From Paracoccaceae bacterium (GTDB lineage Bacteria; Pseudomonadota; Alphaproteobacteria; Rhodobacterales; Rhodobacteraceae): a DNA stretch of 64,000 bases. The position numbers and the translations under genes were made by a program. Below are positions 44,117 to 52,360 of the stretch, in pieces (positions within the stretch are counted from its first letter, which is position 1; each line of letters opens with the position of its first letter). The DNA is taken from positions 1-64,000 of the forward strand of contig JAIXZW010000021.1 in assembly GCA_027489375.1 (NCBI GenBank). Direction: 5' to 3'. The notes under the pieces were generated by a model. That model worked only from the letters and a program-made list of their open reading frames with translations. It was not told where the DNA came from and did no database searches.

Positions 44117-44761
44117 TTACAGCCCCAGCAACTCCGGCAAGTCGCGCATCGATGCGAAAACCCGTGCCCCGACACCCGCCAAGCCCGTCACATCCCCGTG
44201 TGGCGCATAGCCGAAACAGGCCATCCCCGCCGCCCGCGCCGCCGTGGCCCCCGCCACCGAATCCTCGACCACCACACAATCCGCCGCCGGAATTCCCAGC
44301 CGCTCCGCCGCCATCAGGTAAAGGTCCGGCGCGGGCTTCGGCTTGCCGATCGCCTGCCCCGAATAGAGATGCCCGCGAAACCGCTCGATCAGCCCGTGCT
44401 GGCCCAGCGTGATATGCATCTTCTCGATGGTCCCGTTCGACCCCATCGCAAACGGCACCCCCGCCGCGTCGAGCGTGTCGAGAACCTCGACGATGCCCTC
44501 GATCAGCGGCGTATCCTTGCGCAGCATGTCATACATGCGGGCGTAGAAATCCTGCACCCAATCGTCGGGCAACTTTGCCCCGTCAGCCCGCGCCTTCACC
44601 GCCACCGTCTCGACCGTGCCGCCGATGTATTTCGCGTTCAACTCCTCCAGCGTCACGGGCAATCCGTAGCGGGCAAGGTCGGCCTGCACCATCAGCAGGG
44701 TTGGATGCTCGCTGTCCACAACCACCCCGTCACAATCGAAGATCACGGCGCGCGGTGTCAT
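44117..44761 (-). CDS. HAD family hydrolase (beta-phosphoglucomutase/phosphatase-like)
   Basis: 214 residues from the ATG that overlaps the rsmD stop (ATGA). Motif I FDCDGVVVDSEHPTL (the nucleophile and acid Asp are both present), motif II MGSNGT, Lys in AIGKPKPAPDLYLMAAERLG, motif IV VVEDSVAGATAARAAG. It belongs to the subfamily IA with a helical cap (residues ~15-80) and probably dephosphorylates a small sugar phosphate. Substrate unknown. Co-translated with rsmD. Confidence 0.91.
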   Translation of the reverse strand: MTPRAVIFDCDGVVVDSEHPTLLMVQADLARYGLPVTLEELNAKYIGGTVETVAVKARADGAKLPDDWVQDFYARMYDMLRKDTPLIEGIVEVLDTLDAAGVPFAMGSNGTIEKMHITLGQHGLIERFRGHLYSGQAIGKPKPAPDLYLMAAERLGIPAADCVVVEDSVAGATAARAAGMACFGYAPHGDVTGLAGVGARVFASMRDLPELLGL

Positions 44762-45321
44762 TGCGCCACCCGCAGCAGCGTCACATGCGTATCGCCATAG
44801 CGCCGCTGGTCCACCATCTCGAACCCTTCGGGCGGCAGGGGGGCAACCCCTTCCTCCCAGACGACCAGCGCATCCGGCGCCAGCCATCCCCCCTCGCGGC
44901 AGGATGCCAGCGCCGCCTCCCCCAACCCCTTGCCATAGGGCGGGTCGAGAAAGACGAGATCATACCCCTCCCCCCGGTTCGGCCCCATCTTCGTCGCATC
45001 GCGCCGCCAGACGTCCGTCACCCCCATCGTCCGCGTCAACTCGATGTTCCGCCGCAAAAGCGCCCGTGCCGTGGTCCCGTCATCGACGAAAGCCACCCGC
45101 GCCGCGCCCCGGCTGATCGCCTCCAGCCCCAGCGCGCCCGTGCCGGCAAACAGGTCCAGCACCCGCGCCCCCGTGAGCACATCGCCATGCCCGCCATTGA
45201 CGAGCAGGTTGAAGATCGCCTCCCGCACGCGGTCCGAGGTCGGGCGCAGATGCGCCTTGGGGTCGCCCTCGCCCACGGGGGCAAGGTGCAAGCCGCGAAA
45301 CTGGCCGCCGATGATCCGCAT
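44758..45321 (-). CDS. rsmD: 16S rRNA (guanine(966)-N(2))-methyltransferase
   Basis: 187 residues. SAM-dependent methylation of G966 in 16S rRNA during 30S assembly. Visible: MRIIGGQFRGLHLAPV at the start, RPTSDRVREAIFNLL, the SAM-binding VLDLFAGTGALGLEAISRGA and the catalytic VFLDPPYGKG. The downstream HAD gene overlaps by four bases, and the upstream flavoprotein ends one base before the start. Confidence 0.95.
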   Translation of the reverse strand: MRIIGGQFRGLHLAPVGEGDPKAHLRPTSDRVREAIFNLLVNGGHGDVLTGARVLDLFAGTGALGLEAISRGAARVAFVDDGTTARALLRRNIELTRTMGVTDVWRRDATKMGPNRGEGYDLVFLDPPYGKGLGEAALASCREGGWLAPDALVVWEEGVAPLPPEGFEMVDQRRYGDTHVTLLRVAQ

Positions 45322-45322
45322 C

Positions 45323-46528
45323 TTACTTGAGCAAGGCCTTCAGGTTGGTCGCAAGGTCCGCAATCGCCGCCGGATCGACCGACTTTCCCTGCTCGATCAG
45401 CCGCTTGCCCACCATATAGGCGCGGCTGTCGTTCATCGCATCCACCGCCAAGAGCGCATCGCCCCTGAAATACCAGAAGGAAACGGCATCCCCCTCGGGT
45501 CCGCGCGTGACGATCCGGTCATAGCCCGTGTTCAGCCCCGCGATTTGCAGCTTGCAGTCATATTGGTCCGACCAGAACCACGGCTGCGCCACATAAGGCG
45601 CATCGGCCCCCATGATGTTCGCCGCCACCGCCTCGGCCTGATCGATGGCATTGCCCACCGATTCCAGCCGCAGCCGCCCGCCCTTCCACGGGAAAGACGC
45701 GCAATCCCCCGCCGCCCAGACATGCGGGGCCGAAGTGCGGCCCGTCTCGTCGGTCCTGATCCCGTTCTCCAGCGCGATCCCCGCCGCTTCGGCCAGCGCC
45801 GTTGCGGGCAGGATGCCCACGCCCGCGATGACGAAATCGGCAGGCAGTTCGCGCCCGTCCGACAGGCGGACGCCGGTGACGCGACCCTCGCCCAGTAGCC
45901 GGTCGAGACCGGTCGACTCCAGTATCTTCACCCCATGCGCGGTGTGAAGCGCGCGGAAATGATCCGAGGTCTCGGGTGCGGCCACCCGTTGCAGGATGCG
46001 CGGCGCCATTTCCAGCACGGTGACGTCAAGGCCAAGCTTCGCCCCCACCGCCGCCGCTTCCAGCCCGATGTAACCGCCCCCCACGATGACCAGCCGCCGC
46101 CCCGCGACGAACTCGCCCCGCATCGCATCCACATCCGCCAGCGTCCGCACGGTATAGACCCCGCCCAGATCGCCCCCCACCGCCGCAGGCAGACGGCGCG
46201 GCGTCGATCCCGTGGTCAGCACCAGCTCGTCATAGCCGACCGCCTCGCCCCCGGCCGTCACCAGCCGCGCGGCGGTGTCGATGGCGTCGACCTTCGCCCC
46301 CAGACGCAGGGTGATCTTCTGCTCGGCATAGAAATCGTTCGACCGCAGCCAGAGCCGCTCTTCCTCCATCTCGCCCAAGAGATAGGCCTTCGACAGCGGC
46401 GGGCGCTGATAGGGCGGGGCGGGTTCCTCGCCGATCATCGTGATCGCCCCGTCGAACCCCAGCGCACGCAGCTTCGCCGCACAGGCAGCACCCGCCTGAC
46501 CTGCCCCCACGATCACCACATGCGCCAT
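45323..46528 (-). CDS. FAD-dependent NAD(P)H:ferredoxin/rubredoxin reductase-like oxidoreductase
   Basis: 401 residues from the ATG of MAHVVIVGAGQAGAACAAKL (nine upstream codons of open frame excluded). FAD-binding GAGQAG at the N-terminus, PPYQRPPLSKAYL typical of putidaredoxin/rhodocoxin reductases, the NAD(P)-binding GGGYIGLEAAAVGAKLG near 155, VWAAGDCASFPW for FAD, and a C-terminal reductase_C domain. It would pass electrons from NAD(P)H to a ferredoxin-type partner, for example of a P450 or Rieske oxygenase. No such partner is adjacent. Confidence 0.92.
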   Translation of the reverse strand: MAHVVIVGAGQAGAACAAKLRALGFDGAITMIGEEPAPPYQRPPLSKAYLLGEMEEERLWLRSNDFYAEQKITLRLGAKVDAIDTAARLVTAGGEAVGYDELVLTTGSTPRRLPAAVGGDLGGVYTVRTLADVDAMRGEFVAGRRLVIVGGGYIGLEAAAVGAKLGLDVTVLEMAPRILQRVAAPETSDHFRALHTAHGVKILESTGLDRLLGEGRVTGVRLSDGRELPADFVIAGVGILPATALAEAAGIALENGIRTDETGRTSAPHVWAAGDCASFPWKGGRLRLESVGNAIDQAEAVAANIMGADAPYVAQPWFWSDQYDCKLQIAGLNTGYDRIVTRGPEGDAVSFWYFRGDALLAVDAMNDSRAYMVGKRLIEQGKSVDPAAIADLATNLKALLK

Positions 46529-46622
46529 TTCACGTCCCCTCCGCCTTGCCAGCACTGGCCTTGTTCAAGGCCGGACCCTATATCCCGCACGGAAAGAAAC
46601 GCAACGCGAAGAGGGACGATAA

Positions 46623-47111
46623 ATGACGATTTCCGTGGGTGCCAAGTTGCCGGATGCCACATTGCTCAAGCGCGAGGAGGGCAAGATCAGCCCCGTCTCG
46701 ATCGCCGACCGGCTCAAGGGCCGCAAGGTCGTGGTCTTTGGCCTGCCCGGCGCTTTCACCGACACCTGCTCCACCCTGCACCTGCCCAGCTTCATGCGCA
46801 CGAGCAAGGCCTTCGCCGCCAAGGGCGTGGACGAGATCATCTGCATCGCCGTCAACGACCCCTTCGTGATGGAAGCCTGGGATGCCGCAACAGGCGCCAG
46901 CAAATCCGGCGTCACCCTGCTCGCGGATTCCGAAGCCACCTTCACCAAGGCCATCGGCATGGACTTCACCGCAGGCGTCGTGGGCCTTCTCGACCGCTCG
47001 AAGCGCTACGCGATCTATGCCGAGGATGGCGTGGTCAAGGTGCTCAACACCGAACAAAAACCCGGCGTCTGCGAGATGTCGGTGGGCGAAACGCTGCTCG
47101 AAAAGCTCTGA
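46623..47111 (+). CDS. Peroxiredoxin (Prx5/AhpC-TSA redoxin type)
   Basis: 162 residues. Reduces hydrogen peroxide and alkyl peroxides, probably with glutathione/glutaredoxin. Peroxidatic Cys in GLPGAFTDTCSTLHLPSF, the Prx5-type signature, followed by GVDEIICIAVNDPFVMEAW and LLADSEATFTKAIGM. A second Cys occurs near the end (GVCEMSVGE). Length is normal. Divergent from the flavoprotein gene, followed by a hairpin and a family A repeat pair. Confidence 0.94.
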   Translation: MTISVGAKLPDATLLKREEGKISPVSIADRLKGRKVVVFGLPGAFTDTCSTLHLPSFMRTSKAFAAKGVDEIICIAVNDPFVMEAWDAATGASKSGVTLLADSEATFTKAIGMDFTAGVVGLLDRSKRYAIYAEDGVVKVLNTEQKPGVCEMSVGETLLEKL

Positions 47112-47126
47112 GCCTGCGAATTTTCA

Positions 47127-47153
47127 GGGCCGCCCGACGGGGTGGCCTTGTTT
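47127..47153 (+). terminator. Terminator hairpin after the peroxiredoxin gene
   Basis: GGGCCGCCC-GACG-GGGTGGCCT with two G-U pairs, then TGTTTC, 15 bp after the stop. The 13-bp sequence GTGGCCTTGTTTC just behind is directly duplicated. Confidence 0.6.
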
Positions 47154-47190
47154 CGTGGCCTTGTTTCCTGCCCGCATCACAGACTGGAAA

Positions 47191-47352
47191 GAGGGGGGCA
47201 TTCTGCCCCCCTCGGCCTTTCGGCCTCACCCCCCTGAGGATATTTGCACGAGCGTGAAAGCACGAAGCGGCCTTCGCCCTTTCACCCTGGTCCAAATACT
47301 CTCGGGGGGAGTCCATCGGTTTACCGATGGACGGGGGGCAGACAGCCCCCCG
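47191..47352. repeat. Dispersed palindromic repeat family A, copy 6 (two arms)
   Basis: The reverse arm (47191-47261) has hairpin GGGGGGCATTCTGCCCCCC, then GAGGATATTTGCACGAGCGT and GAAAG. The forward arm (47279-47352) has CTTTCACCCTGGTCCAAATA then CTCTCGGGGGG, a hairpin TCCATCGGTTTACCGATGGA and the hairpin GGGGGGCAGACAGCCCCCC. The last is identical to that of copy 2. It fills the 302-bp gap between the convergent peroxiredoxin and phhB genes. Confidence 0.85.
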
Positions 47353-47413
47353 CGCAACGACAGCCGCAAGCGCAACCATCCCGTTCCGAACCGCGCCTGA
47401 ACCCCCGGGCGTC

Positions 47414-47701
47414 TCAGCCCGCCAACTGGTCCATCCGCGTGGCAAGCTTCACGTCCAACTCGCTCAGCCCGTCGCAATCATGCGTGGTCAGCACCACGTC
47501 CACGGTCTTGTAGACATTCGACCATTCGGGATGGTGGTTCAGCTTCTCGGCCCAAAGCGCCGCGCGGGTCATGAAGCCGAAGGCCTCCACGAAGTTGCGG
47601 AAGACGAAGCGCTTTGCGATCGCATCCCGCCCCTCGACCATGCTCCAGCCCGTGGCGAGCAGCGGGTCCAGCGCCGCGCGGTCGGTCAGTTTGTCAGCCA
47701 T
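47414..47701 (-). CDS. phhB: 4a-hydroxytetrahydrobiopterin dehydratase (pterin-4a-carbinolamine dehydratase)
   Basis: 95 residues, normal length. Dehydrates 4a-hydroxytetrahydropterin, recycling pterin cofactors; also found in alphaproteobacteria without phenylalanine hydroxylase. Diagnostic blocks are [20 protein letters not shown] (the paired His) and [18 protein letters not shown]. The start overlaps the stop region of the upstream GST gene by 8 bp. No phhA in the window. Confidence 0.94.
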   Translation of the reverse strand: MADKLTDRAALDPLLATGWSMVEGRDAIAKRFVFRNFVEAFGFMTRAALWAEKLNHHPEWSNVYKTVDVVLTTHDCDGLSELDVKLATRMDQLAG

Positions 47702-48311
47702 TCTGCTTCATCCTTGCCAGTTCCGCGTCGTCGAGCGCCACGGCGCGCAGGCGGGCGGGGCGGTCCTTGATCCGGTCCCAATAGGCGGTGAAGGCGGGCT
47801 TCGCGGGCAGCGTGCCGAAATGCAGCCCGTAACCGATCTGCGACCCGAGATAGAGGTCAGCCGCCGAAAACCCGTCCCCCGCCAGCCACTCCCGCGACGA
47901 CAGCACCGCGTCGAGCGTGCCGAGCACCCGATCCAGACTGCCATAGCCCACGAAGCCCGACTTTTCCGGCGGCACGGCAACCCCCAGCGCCTTGTCGGTG
48001 ATCGCCGCCTCGAACGGCCCCGCGCCGAAGAACATCCAGCGGAAAAGGCTTCCCCGGTCTTCGGGCATCAGCCCCGCCTGCGGAAAGGCATCGGCAAGAT
48101 AGGTGATCACGGCGGCACATTCCGTCACCACCCGCCCGTCATGCACCAGCGTCGGCACCTTGCCCATCGGGTTCAGTGCCAGAAAATCCGGCGCTTTCAT
48201 GGTGGTCGCGTAATCGAGATAGACCGCCTCATAGGGCTGCCCGACCTCTTCGAGCATCCAGCGCGCCATGCGGCCGCGCGACATCGGGTGGGTGTAAAGC
48301 GTCAGGGTCAT
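47694..48311 (-). CDS. Glutathione S-transferase family protein
   Basis: 205 residues from ATG of [20 protein letters not shown] (an earlier ATG gives four extra residues). The thioredoxin-like N-terminal domain includes [24 protein letters not shown], where the cis-Pro and the Glu-Cys pair bind glutathione. The C-terminal helical domain has [15 protein letters not shown] (N-capping box). Substrate unknown. It is one of a minus-strand group DUF482-GST-phhB with overlaps. Confidence 0.91.
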   Translation of the reverse strand: MTLTLYTHPMSRGRMARWMLEEVGQPYEAVYLDYATTMKAPDFLALNPMGKVPTLVHDGRVVTECAAVITYLADAFPQAGLMPEDRGSLFRWMFFGAGPFEAAITDKALGVAVPPEKSGFVGYGSLDRVLGTLDAVLSSREWLAGDGFSAADLYLGSQIGYGLHFGTLPAKPAFTAYWDRIKDRPARLRAVALDDAELARMKQNG

Positions 48312-48319
48312 GCTTGGCC

Positions 48320-49492
48320 TCATTCGATATGGGTCAATGTGCTGCGGAAGGGTCCGTAGGCGGTCAGAACCTCGATCTCCTCGTCCACGGCGCGGCGTTC
48401 GGCGGCAAGATAGCGCGAAACGGCGTCGCGGAATCCCTCGTCGCCGATCCAGTGCAGCGAATGCACCGGCGTCGGCAGATACCCGCGCGCCAGCTTGTGC
48501 TCGCCCTGCGCGCCCGCCTCGACCCGTGGCATGCCGTGGGCGATGGCATAGTCGATGGCCTGATAGTAGCAGAGTTCGAAATGCAGGCAGGGGTGATCTT
48601 CCGTGCAGCCCCAGTAGCGCCCGTAAAGCGTCTCGCGCCCGATGAAGTTGAGCGCGCCTGCAACCGGCGTTCCGTCCCGTTCGGCCAGCACCAGAAGCAC
48701 ATCGTCGCGCATCGTGCGGTGGATTTCATCGAAAAAGGCGCGGGTCAGATACGGCGTTCCCCATTTCCGGCTGCCCGTGTCCTGATAGAAAATCCAAAAG
48801 GCATCCCAATGCCGCTGCTCGATCCCGTCCCCCGTCAGCGCGCGGATCGTCAGGCCCGCGGCGCGGGCGGTCTCGCGTTCCTTGCGGATGTTCTTGCGCT
48901 TGCGCGACGACAGGTCGGCAAGGAAATCGTCGAAGCTCGCGTAACCACGGTTCTCCCAATGGAACTGCTGCGTCACGCGGTGCAGCATGCCGTGGCGGGC
49001 GGCAAGGGTTTCGGCCTCTTCCGCCGTGCAAAAGGTCGCGTGGACCGAGGACAACCGGTTCCCCCGCGCAAGGCCGATGGCGGTTTCCACCAGCGCATCG
49101 CGGGCATGGGGCGCATCGGGGGCGGCAAGGAAGCGCCGTCCCGTGGCGGGGGTGAAGGGCACGGCGATCTGGAGCTTCGGGTAATAGCGCCCCCCCGCCC
49201 GCTCGAAGGCTTCGGCCCAGCCGAAATCGAAGATGTATTCCCCCTGACTGTGCGTCTTGAGGTAAAGCGGCGTCGCCGCGACCAGCCGCCCCTTTTCGCG
49301 GATCACCAGCGGCTTCGGCCCCCAGCCCGTCCCCTTGCCGGTAGAGCGCGAGCGGTCCAGCGCCGACAGGAAGCGGTGCGTGGTGAACGGGTCGCGTGGC
49401 CGCCCGCCATCCGCCGCCTCGGGGCAGGCGACCGCGTCCCATTCGGCGGCGTCGATCTCGGTCAGGCTGTCGTGGAGCTTGGGTTCGGTCAT
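48320..49492 (-). CDS. DUF482 protein (GNAT/FemAB-like N-acyltransferase fold)
   Basis: 390 residues from the ATG of MTEPKLHDSLTEIDAAEWDAV. Family blocks are RDPFTTHRFLSALDRS, YLKTHSQGEYIFDFGWAEAF, SSRKRKNIRKERETA, GRYWGCTEDHPCLHFELCYY and ARGYLPTPVHSLHWI. The fold is related to FemAB peptidyltransferases, but the substrate is not established. In Rhodobacterales the family often sits next to RidA and GDPD genes, as here. Confidence 0.88.
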   Translation of the reverse strand: MTEPKLHDSLTEIDAAEWDAVACPEAADGGRPRDPFTTHRFLSALDRSRSTGKGTGWGPKPLVIREKGRLVAATPLYLKTHSQGEYIFDFGWAEAFERAGGRYYPKLQIAVPFTPATGRRFLAAPDAPHARDALVETAIGLARGNRLSSVHATFCTAEEAETLAARHGMLHRVTQQFHWENRGYASFDDFLADLSSRKRKNIRKERETARAAGLTIRALTGDGIEQRHWDAFWIFYQDTGSRKWGTPYLTRAFFDEIHRTMRDDVLLVLAERDGTPVAGALNFIGRETLYGRYWGCTEDHPCLHFELCYYQAIDYAIAHGMPRVEAGAQGEHKLARGYLPTPVHSLHWIGDEGFRDAVSRYLAAERRAVDEEIEVLTAYGPFRSTLTHIE

Positions 49493-49518
49493 GGATGCCG
49501 CCGCTTTGGTGGAGAGGC

Positions 49519-49576
49519 CGGGGGGCTGTCTGCCCCCCGGACCCCCCCGAGGATATTTGTGCCAGTGTGAAAGCAG
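49519..49576. repeat. Dispersed palindromic repeat family A, copy 7
   Basis: Reverse orientation: hairpin GGGGGGCTGTCTGCCCCCC (49520-49538, the inverse of that in copies 2 and 6), then CCGAGGATATTTGTGCCAGT and GTGAAAG. It sits between the GDPD gene and the DUF482 gene, both on the minus strand, 26 bp upstream of the DUF482 start codon. Confidence 0.85.
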
Positions 49577-49611
49577 GCGCGGGTCTAAGGGTGGCCCGCC
49601 AAGGCCCAAGG

Positions 49612-50382
49612 TCAAGCGGGGATCGCGGCGGCGTAACCTTCGAAGGTCACGTTCTGCGCGATGCGGCGGGCTTCGGCCTCGGCTTTGGCCGAGCGGATCG
49701 TCCAGCACAGCACCGCCGCGCCTTTCGCCCGCAATTCCGCCACGCGGGGGCGGGGCAGGTCGGCGGCTTCATGGCTGATGAAGCTTGCCTCCACGCGGTC
49801 GTAATCGGGGATGGGGCGGAGGCGGTCGCAAACCTCGGACGGCAGTGGCGCCCAGTCTTCGGTATCATAGGCCGAGGTGGTCAGCCCGCGCGGCAGGTCG
49901 GGGGCAAGCCGCGCCAGATGCGCGATGCAATGCGGGTTGAAGGACATCAGCGCAACGGGGCCGGAATAGACCGCCAGCGCCTTGACCGTCGCGGCTTCCA
50001 GCTTCCCGTCCGTTTCCGCCATGCGCAGCGTCTGGTCCTTCAATTCGACCAGCAGCGGCACGCGCCCCGCGACGAGGGACAGGATTTCGGCAAAGGTCGG
50101 GATGCCCTCATCCCCGCCCCTGAGCGGGATCGCGGCCAGTTCGGCGGCGGTCAGGTCGCGCAACCACCCCTCGCGCGCGGTCAGGCGTTCCAGCGTTTCG
50201 TCATGGAACACCATCGGCACGCCGTCACGGGACAGTTGCAGGTCGATCTCGATCCCGTATCCCGCAGCAATCGCCGCCCTGACCGCGGCGCGGCTGTTTT
50301 CGGGCCGCCCCGCCGCCACATCGTGCAGGGCACGATGCGCGAGGGGGGCATGCAGGAAAGCGGCGGGAAGGGCGGGGCGCAT
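49612..50382 (-). CDS. Glycerophosphodiester phosphodiesterase family protein
   Basis: 256 residues from the ATG of MRPALPAAFLHAPLAHRAL. It hydrolyses glycerophosphodiesters to glycerol 3-phosphate and an alcohol. TIM-barrel ligands are visible: AHRALHDVAAGRPENS (His and Glu), GIEIDLQLSRDGVPMVFHDETL (Glu, Asp, His) and LLVELKDQ. No signal peptide, so it is cytoplasmic. It begins 2 bp after the RidA stop. Confidence 0.9.
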   Translation of the reverse strand: MRPALPAAFLHAPLAHRALHDVAAGRPENSRAAVRAAIAAGYGIEIDLQLSRDGVPMVFHDETLERLTAREGWLRDLTAAELAAIPLRGGDEGIPTFAEILSLVAGRVPLLVELKDQTLRMAETDGKLEAATVKALAVYSGPVALMSFNPHCIAHLARLAPDLPRGLTTSAYDTEDWAPLPSEVCDRLRPIPDYDRVEASFISHEAADLPRPRVAELRAKGAAVLCWTIRSAKAEAEARRIAQNVTFEGYAAAIPA

Positions 50383-50384
50383 CT

Positions 50385-50843
50385 TCAGCGGATCTCGAAG
50401 ATGCCTTCGATCTCGACCGCCACGCCAAGCGGAAGCGAGGCCGCCGACACGGCCGAACGCGCATGACGCCCCGCATCGCCCAAGGCGGCGACAAGGAAGT
50501 CGGACGCGCCGTTGATCACCTTGGGCTGGTCGGTGAAATCGGCGGTGGAATTGACAAAGCCCGTCAGCTTCACCACCCGCACCAACCGCCCGAGATCGCC
50601 ACCGCAGGCCTTTTTCACCTGCGCCAGAAGCGAGATGGCGCAGCGCTTCGCCGCCTCGGCCCCCGCCTCGATGGTCATGTCGGCGCCAAGCCGCCCCTTG
50701 ATCAGCCCGTTCGCATCCTGGCTGATCTGGCCCGACACATGCACCAGATTGCCCGTCACGACGAAAGGCACGTAATTCGCCGCAGGCGCGGGCGCGTCGG
50801 GCAGGGTGACGCCAAGTTCGGCAAGACGGGCTTCGATGGTCAT
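50385..50843 (-). CDS. RidA family protein (YjgF/YER057c/UK114)
   Basis: 152 residues from an ATG with GGAGG 5 bases upstream; an ATG four codons earlier lies over that site. Longer RidA subtype (about 150 residues) with N-terminal LAELGVTLPDAPAPAANYVP, LVHVSGQISQD, RLVRVVKLTGFVNSTADFTDQP and the C-terminal SLPLGVAVEIEGIFEI. Classical RidA deaminates reactive 2-aminoacrylate, but the active-site Arg context differs in this subtype, so the activity is not certain. First gene of the RidA-GDPD pair. Confidence 0.91.
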   Translation of the reverse strand: MTIEARLAELGVTLPDAPAPAANYVPFVVTGNLVHVSGQISQDANGLIKGRLGADMTIEAGAEAAKRCAISLLAQVKKACGGDLGRLVRVVKLTGFVNSTADFTDQPKVINGASDFLVAALGDAGRHARSAVSAASLPLGVAVEIEGIFEIR

Positions 50844-50974
50844 GGGGGCCTCCATTCATGTTCCGGCCAGACGCTAACGGCAGGCTTCCCCCCCCGCAAG
50901 CGCCGGAAGCGACGCTTTTCCTCCGCCTTTCGCACGACTGCAAGGTCAGGGGGGCCGACGCCCCCCTGACCCGT

Positions 50975-52360
50975 TCAGGTTTCGCGGAAGGCCCGCTGGA
51001 AGTAATCGGTGAAGGGCTTGAGCAGATAGGCCATCGGCGAACGGTCCCCCGTCTTGATGAACGCCTCCACCGGCATCCCCGGCAGCAGCGCCTGATCGCC
51101 CAGCTTCGCCACCTCGCCGGCGACGAGGACGATCTCGGCACGGTAGAAGGTCGCCCCCGTCTTCTGGTCGCTGAACGCATCGGCCGACACGACAGACACG
51201 ACACCGAACAGATCGGGCATGGTCCGCGAGGAAAACGCCGGAAACACCAGCCGCACCTCTTGCCCGACCCGCACCTCGTCGATGTGGATCGGCTGTATCT
51301 GTGCCTCGATCACCAAGGGGCGGTCCTGCGGGATGATGTAAAGCAGCGGATCGGCGGGGCGCACCACCGACCGCGGCGTCGTCACCGTCAGCCCGAGCAC
51401 GACACCCGATACCGGCGCACGCACGGCCAGGCGGCTCGTCTGTTCGGTCAGCGCACGGCGGCGCTCCACCAGTTCCAGTTCCTGCGAACCGATGTCGCGC
51501 AACTGCGTGCTGGCCTCCTCGCGTCGCTCCGCGGCAAGGCGCAGCACTTCAAGCTCGATCTCCGTGACCCGTTGCTCGGCCTCGGCTCTGGCGGCGGTCA
51601 GCTCTCCCTCGCGCCCCAGCATATCCGCTTCCTGCCGCTGCAATTCCAGCACCCGGCCCGATTGCGTCAGCCCCTTTTCCAGCAGCGCCTGCTGGTCGCC
51701 CAGCTCTTGCCGCACAAGGGCAAGCTGCGTGCCCATCGCCGTCGATTGCGCGGCGATGCCGTTGATCTGCTCGCGCGTCTGGTCGGCGCGGCGCTGCAAC
51801 TGTTCCGTCGACCGCGCAAGCGTGTCCCGCCGCGCCGCGAAAAGCTTGATCTGCCCGTCGACCAGTTCGGCAACCTCGGGCCGCTCCTTGGCGATCTGCG
51901 CCAGCTCGTCCGGCATCACCGGTGCCTCGGCATCGTCCCGCTCCGCCTCGAGCCGGGCCCGCCGCGCCATCAGTTCGAACAACTGCCCCTCGACGATGGA
52001 CAGCTCCGATTTCACCATCGACCCGTCCAGTGTGAGCAACAGGTCGCCCGCCTTCACGGCCTGCCCCTCGGTCACGCTGATCTCGGCCACGACGCCCCCG
52101 TCGGGGTGCTGCACGACCTGCCGGTTCTGCTCCACCTGGATCTGCCCTGTGGCGACGATGGCACCGGCGATGGTGGTGCCCACGCTCCACAATCCGAAAC
52201 CGCCAAGCAGCACGGCAAGCGCAGCGGCTCCCAGCAGGATCGGCCCGCGCGGCGACCATGTCGGCGCGGCGGGGGGGGACGCCGGGGGCTTTGCGGGGGC
52301 ATTCGTCGCGACGGCCTGCGACGGGGTCGTCGGAACGGGCGGGATATTCTCGGCGCTCAT
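50975..52360 (-). CDS. Type I secretion membrane fusion protein (HlyD/PrtE family)
   Basis: 461 residues from the ATG of MSAENIPPVPTTPSQAVATN, which overlaps the exporter stop by four bases. A Pro/Ala-rich cytoplasmic N-terminus, one membrane helix (about 43-65), the lipoyl-like half (VVAEISVTEGQAVKAGDLLL), a long coiled-coil hairpin (about 110-300, rich in Gln, Glu, Arg, Leu), then the second lipoyl half RAPVSGVVLGLTV and a beta-barrel end. It bridges the inner-membrane ABC exporter to an outer-membrane TolC channel. No TolC gene is nearby. Confidence 0.93.
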   Translation of the reverse strand: MSAENIPPVPTTPSQAVATNAPAKPPASPPAAPTWSPRGPILLGAAALAVLLGGFGLWSVGTTIAGAIVATGQIQVEQNRQVVQHPDGGVVAEISVTEGQAVKAGDLLLTLDGSMVKSELSIVEGQLFELMARRARLEAERDDAEAPVMPDELAQIAKERPEVAELVDGQIKLFAARRDTLARSTEQLQRRADQTREQINGIAAQSTAMGTQLALVRQELGDQQALLEKGLTQSGRVLELQRQEADMLGREGELTAARAEAEQRVTEIELEVLRLAAERREEASTQLRDIGSQELELVERRRALTEQTSRLAVRAPVSGVVLGLTVTTPRSVVRPADPLLYIIPQDRPLVIEAQIQPIHIDEVRVGQEVRLVFPAFSSRTMPDLFGVVSVVSADAFSDQKTGATFYRAEIVLVAGEVAKLGDQALLPGMPVEAFIKTGDRSPMAYLLKPFTDYFQRAFRET

